From positions 1-9,961 of the forward strand of contig JBDTOI010000150.1 in the NCBI GenBank assembly GCA_039933315.1: 9,961 nt of DNA, given 5' to 3'. Position 1 is the stretch's first letter; each line of letters starts with the position of its first letter. Made by a program: the position numbers and the translations under genes. Positions 1 to 6,302 of the stretch are shown here, piece after piece. The notes under the pieces are model-generated. The model had not been told where the DNA came from and searched no databases. It worked only from the letters and a program-made list of their open reading frames with translations. This DNA is from DASXRU01 sp039933315 (GTDB lineage Bacteria > Acidobacteriota > Blastocatellia > Pyrinomonadales > Pyrinomonadaceae).

Positions 1-622
1 CTCAGCGACGCCCCTCACTTTCAGTACCAGGTCCAGGTATTTCTTGTCGCCCGTGAACTGCTTCCGCAGTTCATTCTCGACCAACTCCGCTGGTAGAGCC
101 GGCTTGTACGAACGGCGGCTGATGAGTGCGTCATAGATATCCGCCACAGACACTATCTGTCCGAAGATGTCCGCCAACTCGGAGGGCGTTCGCCTGCCGC
201 CGGCTCGCCCGCCGATTCTCCGCTCTTTGCCCTTACGCGGGTAGGGGTCCAACTTATATTCATGATGCGTGACCACGGCGCGCCGGACAATCTCGCTTTC
301 CGCTCCGCTCAGTTCCGTAAAACTCAACCGCGGATGGCCATCCATAATCTCTTTCTCTTCCGCGTTCAGGGCTGACTTTTTGGAAAGGATGTTCTCGGGA
401 ATCCTCCTCTTCCCGATGTCATGCAATAACCCTGAGAGTCCGAGCAACTTTAGCTCGTCGGCCGCCAGTTCCAGCGCCTCCCCCACTGCGAGACAAAGTT
501 TCCCCACCCGCAAACTATGCTGGTAGGTCTCCAGATGGTGGTCCTTCAAGTGAGGCAAGGTATCGATCGACGCTCTTCTCCTGCAATAACGCTGCGAAGA
601 CCTTCTGGATGCGAGTGGGCAT
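1..622 (-). pseudogene. HD-domain (HD-GYP-like) phosphohydrolase, frameshifted and cut by the left window edge
   Basis: Read on the minus strand, the frame from about 540 down to 1 encodes a typical HD phosphohydrolase: HHLETYQHSLRV near its start, LLHDIGK with the HD pair at 418-423, HP about 25 residues later, HHE at 259-267, and ADIYDAL..RRSYK further on. These are the metal ligands and signature positions of the HD/HD-GYP superfamily, whose members often hydrolyse cyclic di-nucleotides. The usual DGxGYP segment is replaced by DPYPRK, as in a divergent HD subgroup, so c-di-GMP activity is not assured. The preceding residues, MPTRIQKVFAALLQ..VDRYLASLEG, are in a different frame (ATG at 620-622). 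The two frames join only if one C near 541 is skipped. The frame of the HD part stays open upstream to 849, but that stretch is arginine-rich and unlike protein. This could be a real pseudogene or a one-base sequencing or assembly error. The C-terminus lies outside the window. Confidence 0.75.
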
Positions 623-894
623 GAATCTATTGCTCTCGTACGGGAAAATGCTGGACCACCGAGTCTATCATTACTGCGCGGGAATTCGTGGAACGCCTGC
701 CTATCAAATATAGACAATGGAATGCTGAAGTGGTAGAAGTACGGCGTTCTACTAGCTCGCTGGAAAACCTTACTTCTTTGCACTGGATCTACTCTCCCAC
801 CGGGAGAAAATCCTCTACGCGTAATAGTAACTCCAGCCCGCTCCTCCATTGACCCAAGCCAAAACCCCGAGACTACTCACGCAGGAGAGCAGAC
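623..894. other. Intergenic region between divergent HD and PLD genes
   Basis: This 272-bp gap lies between the minus-strand HD gene and the plus-strand phospholipase-D-like gene. I see no convincing RNA gene or promoter. The only clear signal is AGGAGA at 883-888, six bases before the ATG at 895, a good ribosome binding site for the PLD-like gene. The minus-strand reading frame is open through much of the gap (849 to 623), but its composition does not look coding. Confidence 0.5.
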
Positions 895-2664
895 ATGAAC
901 GACTTCGAAACCAGTGCCACTAAAAAAGGGTTCTCCATGAAACTCTGGCGAGGCGAGCGCATGTGCCTGATCGGTTTTGATGTCGATAATCCTGAGGCTG
1001 ACTTTGTTGGCTTTGCCATCGAATGCAAACCGCCCAAATCCACCAGGTTTGCCCCGCTGCTGAATCGAATCGCCTTCTCCTATGACGAGCCGATCGTCAA
1101 AGCCGTGACCGGCGCGAAGCAATATCCTTCGACCAGGGCGCCTTTTCAGAAGTTTCGCTGGGTGCATTTTCCGAACAACCCACAGGCCGGCAAGTACACT
1201 TACCGGGCGACCAAGCTGCACATGCCGAAAGATGGAGCACTTAAGAAGGGTACGTCCATTACTTTAAAGGTCTCACTGGATCCGGTTACCTATGACAAGT
1301 TCCTGGACATAGGTTTCGCGCGCGGCTTTGCGTCCTCGCAGGCATTTCGCGATAAGTTTCCCGACGATGCAGACATGGACGAGGTCGGTAAAAAGATTAT
1401 TCCCTCGCGGGCCGACGATGGGCCGGGCTTCACCAAAATGCCAGGCAACATTTACGAATGGATGGGCTTCGAGGCTTACGATTTAATCTTCGGATTCCTC
1501 GATGAAGCGCTGAAAGACAAAAAGGTTACGCTCGATGTCTTCGCGTATGATCTGAACGAACCCGATCTGGTTGGCCAGTTGGAAAAGTTTGGCGCCCGGC
1601 TGCGAGTGATTATCGACGATTCCAGCTCAAAAAAAGACGGCAAGGTCTCGGGTCATGGCGCCGCCGACAGCGCTGAATCACAGTCAGCGGAACGCCTCAG
1701 AGCCTCAGCCGGCGCGGCAAACGTGAAGCGCACTCACTTCAACGGTCTGCAGCATCACAAGGTTTTCATCGCCAAACGCGACGGCAAACCGGTTCGAGTT
1801 CTGGCCGGCTCTACCAATTTCAGCTTTCGCGGCATCTATATTCAAGCCAACAACGTCCTGGTGTTTGACGAGCCGACTATTGCTGCACTTTACGCCGGAG
1901 TGTTCGAGACTGCCTTCAGCAACCCGGCCACTTTCAAGGCCGACGACCTCGCTTCGAAATGGCACCTGGTGCACGTGGAAGGAAAGCCCCCGATCAGTTT
2001 CTGCTTCTCGCCACATAAGTCATCTGACCTGGCGCTTAACCCGGTGCGTGGAGCAATCGAACAGGCCAACTCCTCCGTGCTGTATTCGGTCGCCTTCCTG
2101 AATCAGATGAAGTCGGGGCCTACGAAGGAAGCGCTCGATCGCCTGATGACAAGGCCGGTGTTCAGTTATGGGGTATCCGACAAATCGGGCGGCCTGGAAG
2201 TTAAGAAACCGGACGGCTCCACCGGGCTGGTGGATTTTGAATATCTGGCAAAGAATGCGCCCGAACCTTTCAAAAGCGAATGGAGCGGCGGCGGCGGCAT
2301 CAATATTCACCACAAGTTTGTGGTTACCGATTTCAGTTTGCCCACAGCGAAGGTTTTCACCGGGTCATCCAATCTGTCGCCAAGCGGTGAGGAGGGTAAC
2401 GGCGATCATCTGATAATGATCGAGGATCGGAAGGTAGCCATCAGCTACGCTATCGAAGCGATCCGGGTCTTTGACCATCTTCATTTCCGTACAGTGATGA
2501 AGGAGGCTTTGGGAACAAAACCGACCAGGAAGGCTGATCAGCCGCCGCCCAAGCTCGTGCTGCAAAAGCCCACCGCTATCAGTGGGAAAAAGCGGGCGTG
2601 GTTCGATCGCTTCTACATGGCCAACTCGCAGCTCGAGGGCGACCGCAAACTATTCTCCCGGTGA
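895..2664 (+). CDS. Phospholipase D-like protein with two HKD motifs
   Basis: The product has 589 residues. The PLD superfamily uses two HxK(x)4D..GSxN motifs that meet to form one active site, with a covalent phospho-histidine intermediate. Members cleave or transfer phosphodiesters in lipids or nucleic acids. The first motif is H287-H288-K289 followed by GSTN (305-308), but the usual Asp five residues after the Lys is K294. The second is complete: H472-x-K474, D479, GSSN (490-493). The first ~170 residues match nothing I recognise and may be a beta-rich accessory domain. The region between the motifs (about 340-470) is the usual linker of two-domain PLD enzymes. No clear signal peptide is visible, so the location is probably cytosolic, though not certain. 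The ATG is supported by AGGAGA at 883-888. The next gene starts 90 bp downstream on the same strand, but a large inverted repeat separates them, so co-transcription is uncertain. The substrate cannot be told from sequence. Confidence 0.88.
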   Translation: MNDFETSATKKGFSMKLWRGERMCLIGFDVDNPEADFVGFAIECKPPKSTRFAPLLNRIAFSYDEPIVKAVTGAKQYPSTRAPFQKFRWVHFPNNPQAGKYTYRATKLHMPKDGALKKGTSITLKVSLDPVTYDKFLDIGFARGFASSQAFRDKFPDDADMDEVGKKIIPSRADDGPGFTKMPGNIYEWMGFEAYDLIFGFLDEALKDKKVTLDVFAYDLNEPDLVGQLEKFGARLRVIIDDSSSKKDGKVSGHGAADSAESQSAERLRASAGAANVKRTHFNGLQHHKVFIAKRDGKPVRVLAGSTNFSFRGIYIQANNVLVFDEPTIAALYAGVFETAFSNPATFKADDLASKWHLVHVEGKPPISFCFSPHKSSDLALNPVRGAIEQANSSVLYSVAFLNQMKSGPTKEALDRLMTRPVFSYGVSDKSGGLEVKKPDGSTGLVDFEYLAKNAPEPFKSEWSGGGGINIHHKFVVTDFSLPTAKVFTGSSNLSPSGEEGNGDHLIMIEDRKVAISYAIEAIRVFDHLHFRTVMKEALGTKPTRKADQPPPKLVLQKPTAISGKKRAWFDRFYMANSQLEGDRKLFSR

Positions 2665-2665
2665 G

Positions 2666-2743
2666 GTGGCACAGACTTCAGTCTGTGATTCCCCGTAACA
2701 AACGGTCGGGTTGAGTTAGATCACAGACTGAAGTCTGTGCCAC
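2666..2743. repeat. 24-bp perfect inverted repeat, REP/MITE-like element
   Basis: The arms 2666-2689 and 2720-2743 are exact reverse complements over 24 bp (beginning GTGGCACAGACT), separated by a 30-base centre. Each arm is itself a palindrome: CACAGACT, two bases, AGTCTGTG. This nested design is typical of REP-type extragenic palindromes. I recall similar CACAGACT..AGTCTGTG elements scattered through Acidobacteria genomes, but have not checked. The repeat starts 2 bp after the PLD-like stop codon and ends 11 bp before the DUF983 start. In RNA it would form a very stable hairpin that could end transcription or protect a 3' end, although no T-tract follows. Confidence 0.85.
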
Positions 2744-2754
2744 TTTAAGAAGTT

Positions 2755-3168
2755 ATGACGCGAGAGCGAAGGTCAATCATTACCACGTTGAGCCGTAGCG
2801 CGCGCCTGGTCTGCCCGGCTTGCGGTAAGTCCTCGATTGTTCAAAGCCCTTTCCAGATTAAGCATCATTGTCCCGTGTGTCTGGCCTTGTTCAAACGGGA
2901 GGACGGGTTCTTTGTGGGGGCGATCATGGCTAACGTAGTCACCACTGAGATCATGATCATGGTCGCTTACGGAGTTTGCCTGCTGACGATCATTGGACGT
3001 GAAGAGTTGATGCTGGCAATCCTGTTCGGCATAGGAGTCACCTTCCCCATCGCCTTCTATCATCACAGCTGGAGCTTCTGGCTCGGCTTCGACTTCTTGA
3101 TTGAGTCCCTGCCAAAGTACGTCCCCGGCAAGCAATCCAACCCACCTCGAAGCGGAGCGGCGCTCTAG
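2755..3168 (+). CDS. DUF983 family small membrane protein with zinc-ribbon motif
   Basis: The protein has 137 residues. Near the N-terminus are two CPxC pairs, C20-P-A-C23-G and C39-P-V-C42, spaced like a zinc ribbon and followed by KREDGFFVGA (47-56), the hallmark of DUF983 proteins. Two hydrophobic stretches follow, about 57-80 and 84-104, so it is probably an inner-membrane protein with the ribbon in the cytoplasm. Length and layout fit the family, whose function is unknown. The start ATG has only a weak purine stretch (AAGAAG) before it and lies 11 bp after a long inverted repeat, which may form its leader. Its TAG stop (3166-3168) is one base from the stop of the convergent gene remnant that follows. 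Confidence 0.85.
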   Translation: MTRERRSIITTLSRSARLVCPACGKSSIVQSPFQIKHHCPVCLALFKREDGFFVGAIMANVVTTEIMIMVAYGVCLLTIIGREELMLAILFGIGVTFPIAFYHHSWSFWLGFDFLIESLPKYVPGKQSNPPRSGAAL

Positions 3169-3169
3169 C

Positions 3170-3310
3170 TTATGGCTTCGCCGGCGGCCGATTAAATTTT
3201 GACTCGTCTACGGGAACATTGATCTTAATCTCCGCATACTTTCGCGTTGCTACGAGGCCCGGCTCCACGGAGGAGAATCGAACATCCCCCAACCCGAGTG
3301 GTGTTTTAAT
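3170..3310 (-). pseudogene. 3' remnant of a protein gene, rest missing
   Basis: On the minus strand, a frame ending in TAA (3172-3170) reads TPLGLGDVRFSSVEPGLVA, then a charged tail KYAEIKINVPVDESKFNRPP. The alternating beta-strand pattern and the VPVDESKFNRP-like end resemble the C-termini of LolA-like or outer-membrane lipoprotein-like proteins, but I am not certain of the family. Reading upstream, the frame enters the palindromic element at about 3301-3310 and meets a TAG at 3367-3365, with no start and no further recognisable sequence. It ends one base from the DUF983 stop, as a real convergent gene would. I read it as the surviving end of a gene truncated by repeat insertion or deletion. 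Confidence 0.5.
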
Positions 3311-3480
3311 TTGGAGTGCGCCGGCAGAGCGAAGCGGCGACGGCGCTTTGGATTGGCCAGTTTTCTATCCCTCAAGCACCACCTAAACTCTCAAGTATCT
3401 TTCGGCTTGAGGAAATGGCTTACTGGCCTATCGAAAGCGGTGTCGCGCTCCGCTTGCCACCGCACTCCAAATTAAGACAC
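3301..3480. repeat. Palindromic element with two ~60-bp inverted arms and nested hairpins
   Basis: The sequence 3301-3361 and the reverse complement of 3421-3480 are clearly related: the first 20 bases agree at 19 positions (GTGTtTTAATTTGGAGTGCG) and the ends share GCTTT..GGCCAG. Each arm can fold on itself. Arm one pairs GCGCCG (3318-3323) with CGGCGC (3341-3346); arm two pairs GCGGTG (3437-3442) with CACCGC (3458-3463). The centre holds a third stem, CCTCAAGC (3370-3377) with GCTTGAGG (3405-3412). There is no transposase gene and no obvious target-site duplication. This looks like a non-autonomous, MITE-like or REP-doublet element. I recall the TTTGGAGTGCGGTGGCAAGC-type core as a dispersed repeat in related bacteria, unverified. 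Confidence 0.8.
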
Positions 3481-3518
3481 TACTCCACAACCCGAGGCGC
3501 TGAGCCTTCGTGGAGTAG
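3480..3518. repeat. Hairpin next to the palindromic element
   Basis: CTACTCCAC (3480-3488) and GTGGAGTAG (3510-3518) are perfect 9-bp inverted arms. The 21-base loop contains a second small stem, AGGC (3495-3498) with GCCT (3504-3507). It directly abuts the larger palindromic element and may be part of it or a separate repeat. It lies about 60 bp beyond the stop of the minus-strand transglycosylase gene and could act in 3' end formation for that gene, though no T-tract is seen. Confidence 0.6.
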
Positions 3519-3578
3519 AGGGGATAAGCTGAAGATTTAACAATTAGCCTGGCTGGCGTCCTTCTGGAGCGCGCTTAG

Positions 3579-4847
3579 TTAGTGGCTTTTGGCCGGCACC
3601 AGGCTGTCGAACGAACGGTAAATCTGAAGATACATTTGCGTTTCGCGCGGTATCAGGGTGCGCCAGGCAGTGCCTCCGCGCTGCAGATACCCCGGCAACT
3701 TCGCCGCATTGGAATTGTAACCCGCGGCCATTAGCTCCCACTCGCTCGCGAGTTTTGCGTTCAACGCGTACTTGACCTCATCGTTGGCAGTCAAGTCATT
3801 CCAGGTATCGTGCATGTAGAGGAGCATTGCCTCGAGCGCGTTGCCGTGATTTCGCATGCCGCTGACAAAGTCAGGATTCAGACCAGCGCCCGGGTGCCTC
3901 TGCCGTACAGACTGATAAGCCCAGGGGATCATTTGCACCATGCCGCCGGCGCCCGCTGAACTGACGGAGTAGCGATAGGTGTCAAGCTCGTTGAGTGCGT
4001 AGAGCGAATATATTTCTTCAAAAAGAGCGATCCTGTTTTCCTGGCGGAAGCGATCGTGGTCGGTGTGCTCGACAATGCAAAGCCGCTTGGCTATCGCCAC
4101 CAGGTGCGGCGCAACATTGGTGCCTTTGTCGCGCAACCGCTTGGCAGCGAGATCAACCATCGTGTTGACGTAGGTCTGACCAGCCTTAACCACATCAGCT
4201 GACAGCAAGGCAGGATGGGCTGAAGTGTAGTAAGCCAGCTCGCGAAACACGCCTCGCCTTTCAATAGGAAACTCAACCAGCAGCGGCACCAGGGATCGGC
4301 CCTGATTATCAAAGAGAGTGACGGCCGTATTCACGCCATTCGCGCGGATAATGCGGAGCTGCAAGGGAGTGCCCAACGAGCTGGTTAAACCCAGCTCAGT
4401 GCCGCGGGCCAGAAATGATTGCTTCGAAAGCGTTATTAAATGGATTTGCCCGGTTTCGCCCTGCAAAGCCGCAAGAGTCACGTAGTCGAGCGTCGGTGAT
4501 GACATCGCGGTGAGCGAAGGCCGCGATCGCAGCAGGCGTTTGGCCTCGGAGAGTTTTGCGTGAATCCGTGTGGGTGACAGTTGCCGTTGACCCTCCGCCT
4601 TTTCCTCAGCCGCATGCAGTCTCTGCGTCGCATCAACCCTTTGCGGATTCACCGGGATTGCGGGCTGGGCGGGCGCTGGAGTCACCACGGGCGGTTGTTT
4701 TTGCGGTGGCGAGAGCACGACCGAACGTGGCCTGGTATCAGGGTCAGTAGGTCTCGGCTCAGCAGGTGATTGTGCATGGACTGAACTCACGAAAAGCACC
4801 ACGAGGACAGTCGCCAAAATCGAATTTGCAGTCGGTTTCATATTCAT
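3579..4847 (-). CDS. Exported lytic transglycosylase-like protein (SLT fold)
   Basis: Lytic transglycosylases cut the MurNAc-GlcNAc bond of peptidoglycan in the periplasm. From the ATG at 4847 the protein has 422 residues. It begins with a signal peptide: a basic start, a hydrophobic stretch (about 8-22), and probable cleavage after VHA. A proline-rich linker (about 25-70) follows, then an unassigned 90-260 region. The C-terminal part carries the SLT pattern: E287, nine residues before SSAGA (296-300), then GGMVQMIP, and AAGYNSN (374-380) in place of the usual AYNAGP. E287 falls exactly where the catalytic Glu of E-S-x-F..SxAGAxGLMQ sits. The flanking residues are divergent, so activity is likely but not certain. 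A GTG at 4868 or an ATG at 4841 are other possible starts. No strong ribosome binding site is seen for any. It is divergent to the NlpC/P60 gene, another wall enzyme. Confidence 0.8.
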   Translation of the reverse strand: MNMKPTANSILATVLVVLFVSSVHAQSPAEPRPTDPDTRPRSVVLSPPQKQPPVVTPAPAQPAIPVNPQRVDATQRLHAAEEKAEGQRQLSPTRIHAKLSEAKRLLRSRPSLTAMSSPTLDYVTLAALQGETGQIHLITLSKQSFLARGTELGLTSSLGTPLQLRIIRANGVNTAVTLFDNQGRSLVPLLVEFPIERRGVFRELAYYTSAHPALLSADVVKAGQTYVNTMVDLAAKRLRDKGTNVAPHLVAIAKRLCIVEHTDHDRFRQENRIALFEEIYSLYALNELDTYRYSVSSAGAGGMVQMIPWAYQSVRQRHPGAGLNPDFVSGMRNHGNALEAMLLYMHDTWNDLTANDEVKYALNAKLASEWELMAAGYNSNAAKLPGYLQRGGTAWRTLIPRETQMYLQIYRSFDSLVPAKSH

Positions 4848-5330
4848 TAGACAGTAAGGCCGCGCCACTTGCGAAGCTCAATCGTCAGATTCGCCCACCG
4901 CTAATAGAGTTGTCAACAATTTTCTGCGGGCGTTAATACCGCAAACCACCGCACAAATTGCGGCATAACGACCGGGGCATTAATGCTCATTCCGATCATG
5001 TTAACGATCACTACAATGATGGTGACTTTGAGATTCTCGCTTCGATCAGGGGCGATCACAGATTACTAAGGGCAGATTGACCGGTGGTGTTCTCTGACAA
5101 GACGATCAGAATGGCCTAAGTCTCTCGAAGGCTACAACTCATTACCCTACATGACCTCATTTGGTTCGGAATGTTGCCGCTGTGGGTGAGTTATCACGAA
5201 ACAGTCACATTGGGTCTTGTGGCCGCGATGCTCGATCTATAGAATCGCCCGCGTAGTTCAGCAGTGCCCCCCTCACGCGGTACCTCAAAAAAAGAAGTTA
5301 ATACAGCACAAGAAAGAGACGGATATCCCT
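4848..5330. other. Divergent intergenic region between two cell-wall enzyme genes
   Basis: About 480 bp lie between the transglycosylase-like gene (minus) and the NlpC/P60 gene (plus). The region must hold both promoters. Visible short symmetric sites are a 10-bp palindrome GCATTAATGC (4977-4986) and a small stem CCGCA/TGCGG (4949-4953 with 4959-4963); CCGCAA at 4939-4944 could pair instead with TTGCGG. These could be operators for a shared regulator, but nothing proves it. A TTGACA hexamer reads on the minus strand at 4916-4911 without a good -10 partner. I see no convincing coding sequence or RNA gene. Confidence 0.45.
5217..5243 (+). promoter_or_regulatory. Weak candidate promoter for the NlpC/P60 gene
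   Basis: TATAGA at 5238-5243 resembles a sigma-70 -10 box, and TTGTGG at 5217-5222 has the TTG of a -35 box. The 15-base spacing is shorter than ideal. If used, transcription would start near 5250, upstream of the chosen TTG start at 5331 but downstream of the longest possible start at 5217. That would exclude the longer reading. Confidence 0.2.
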
Positions 5331-5945
5331 TTGCCGCCACTAAAAAAGTTCCCCTGCTTGCTGCTCATCTGCCTGGCACTCGGCTCATTTGCCACTGCTG
5401 CCGCGCAGACTGCTAATTCCAATCTCCGACAGGTTCACGCCATCCTCGATGCCGGCGGTGCGATAACGCTGGAGACAGAGCCGTTGGTGGTACCGACGGT
5501 TCATATTGAAGAGCGGGCTTCCATTAAGCCATTGAACTTTCCGGCTAGTAGTGTGGGCATGTTCGAGCAAATACTCTCCGGCGCGATTGAGCAGCGCCTG
5601 GGCGCGCGTTATGTATGGGGCGCCACTGGGCCAAACGTTTTTGATTGCTCGGGATTTGTCTGGAGCAGCTTTCAAACGGCAGGGATCAAGTTTAGCCGCG
5701 CGAGCGCACGCAGCTTGTGGTCAACGTTCGCTCCCGCAACCAGGGCCGAAGAATCCCAACTTGGAACTCTGGTGTTCTTCAGCGGCAAGCGTCACATAGG
5801 GATTGTGGCCGACAAGAATGGTTTCTATCACGCCTCTCGCCATCATGGCGTCGTCTATTCGCCTTTCAATGACTACTGGCTTAAACGCATTGACGGTTTC
5901 CGGCGCGTACCTGTGAACTCACTGACCCCGCAACCCGTAGAATAA
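5331..5945 (+). CDS. Exported NlpC/P60 family peptidoglycan endopeptidase
   Basis: NlpC/P60 enzymes are cysteine peptidases that cut peptide stems of peptidoglycan, usually at a D-Glu bond. From the TTG at 5331 the protein has 204 residues. It opens with two lysines and a hydrophobic stretch ending in ATAAAQT, a clear signal peptide cleaved around AAA-QT. The catalytic domain starts near residue 85 with ARYVWGATGPNVFDCSGFV. It holds the catalytic C106, H155 (in RHIGIVAD) and the third residue H167 (in FYHAS), in the family's order and spacing. The domain is essentially full length. The frame extends upstream to a TTG at 5217, but those 38 residues precede a normal signal peptide and look non-coding. 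GAGACGG before 5331 is a modest ribosome binding site. A strong terminator follows 17 bp after the stop. Confidence 0.88.
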   Translation: MPPLKKFPCLLLICLALGSFATAAAQTANSNLRQVHAILDAGGAITLETEPLVVPTVHIEERASIKPLNFPASSVGMFEQILSGAIEQRLGARYVWGATGPNVFDCSGFVWSSFQTAGIKFSRASARSLWSTFAPATRAEESQLGTLVFFSGKRHIGIVADKNGFYHASRHHGVVYSPFNDYWLKRIDGFRRVPVNSLTPQPVE

Positions 5946-5962
5946 TCGCACTCAGCCATAGA

Positions 5963-6006
5963 CAAAGAGGCCATCGCAGATTATCTGCGACGGCCTCTTT
6001 GTTTTG
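5963..6006 (+). terminator. Rho-independent terminator after the NlpC/P60 gene
   Basis: CAAAGAGGCC (5963-5972) pairs with GGCCTCTTTG (5992-6001). After one A/C mismatch the stem continues as TCGCAGA/TCTGCGA, closing on a TTA loop. TTTT follows at 6002-6005. The stem ends transcription from the NlpC/P60 gene. It also lies in the path of the convergent minus-strand operon, which ends at 6038, and may stop that too, although the minus side has a poorer T-tract. Confidence 0.88.
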
Positions 6007-6037
6007 CGCTTGCCTTTCGGTGCTACTACGCTAAAGG

Positions 6038-6265
6038 CTAAGACTCATTGACGAGCTTGGAAATAAAGCCGGCCCGGTTCCCTTCATCACGAGCTTCCCA
6101 AACCACAGCAATCCTGTCTATAGCGACGTAGCAAAGTTGATCGTCGTCATCCTTCAGATGCAGCACGCCGCCTTCCACCTTCAATATGTCACCCCGCAAA
6201 CTAGATGCTCCCCCACAAAAGATATCAACCTTGCGGCCGACTAACGTGGACAGAAATTCCTGCAT
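6038..6265 (-). CDS. MM0924-type small protein
   Basis: This is a 75-residue protein starting MQEFLSTLVGRKVDIFCGG. I recognise it as the small family annotated MM0924 (from memory). The pattern GRKVDIFCGG, a short loop, LRGDILKVEGGVLHLK, an acidic turn, and YVAIDRIAVVWE suggests a small beta-barrel of five strands like an Sm/Hfq or KOW fold, which is an inference. The function is unknown. The ATG at 6265 is preferred because GGGAAG lies about seven bases upstream and the family core starts there. The frame also reaches an ATG at 6316, which would overlap the upstream gene. It sits 37 bp after the YkgJ-type gene and is the last gene of the minus-strand cluster. Confidence 0.75.
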   Translation of the reverse strand: MQEFLSTLVGRKVDIFCGGASSLRGDILKVEGGVLHLKDDDDQLCYVAIDRIAVVWEARDEGNRAGFISKLVNES

Positions 6266-6302
6266 GGTACGTCTTCCCGCTTCCCTTTCTCCGGCCTGCT
6301 GT

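Noticed and set aside
623..849. Upstream extension of the HD gene frame to an ATG at 849
   Set aside because: The extension is in the downstream HD frame, but its translation is rich in Arg, Ser and Pro with no family resemblance, while a different frame in 545-622 gives a convincing N-terminal part.
2755..3168. Toxin-antitoxin or defence role for the PLD-like and DUF983 neighbours
   Set aside because: PLD-like proteins occur in some defence systems, but there is no helicase, nuclease or restriction partner nearby and DUF983 is a general membrane family.
3301..3480. CRISPR array or integron attachment site
   Set aside because: There are only two inverted arms and no direct repeats with regular spacers; no integrase or Cas gene is present.
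3316..3540. Plus-strand open frame of 74 codons
   Set aside because: It is made almost entirely of the palindromic element and hairpin; the translation reflects repeat sequence.
4889..4916. Minus-strand promoter with TTGACA at 4916-4911 for the transglycosylase gene
   Set aside because: The -35 is perfect, but no hexamer at 16-18 bases resembles TATAAT (best GCGAAT), so I did not call it a promoter.
5217..5330. Longer N-terminus of the NlpC/P60 protein from a TTG at 5217
   Set aside because: It would add 38 residues before a normal signal peptide, and the segment overlaps a possible -10 box.
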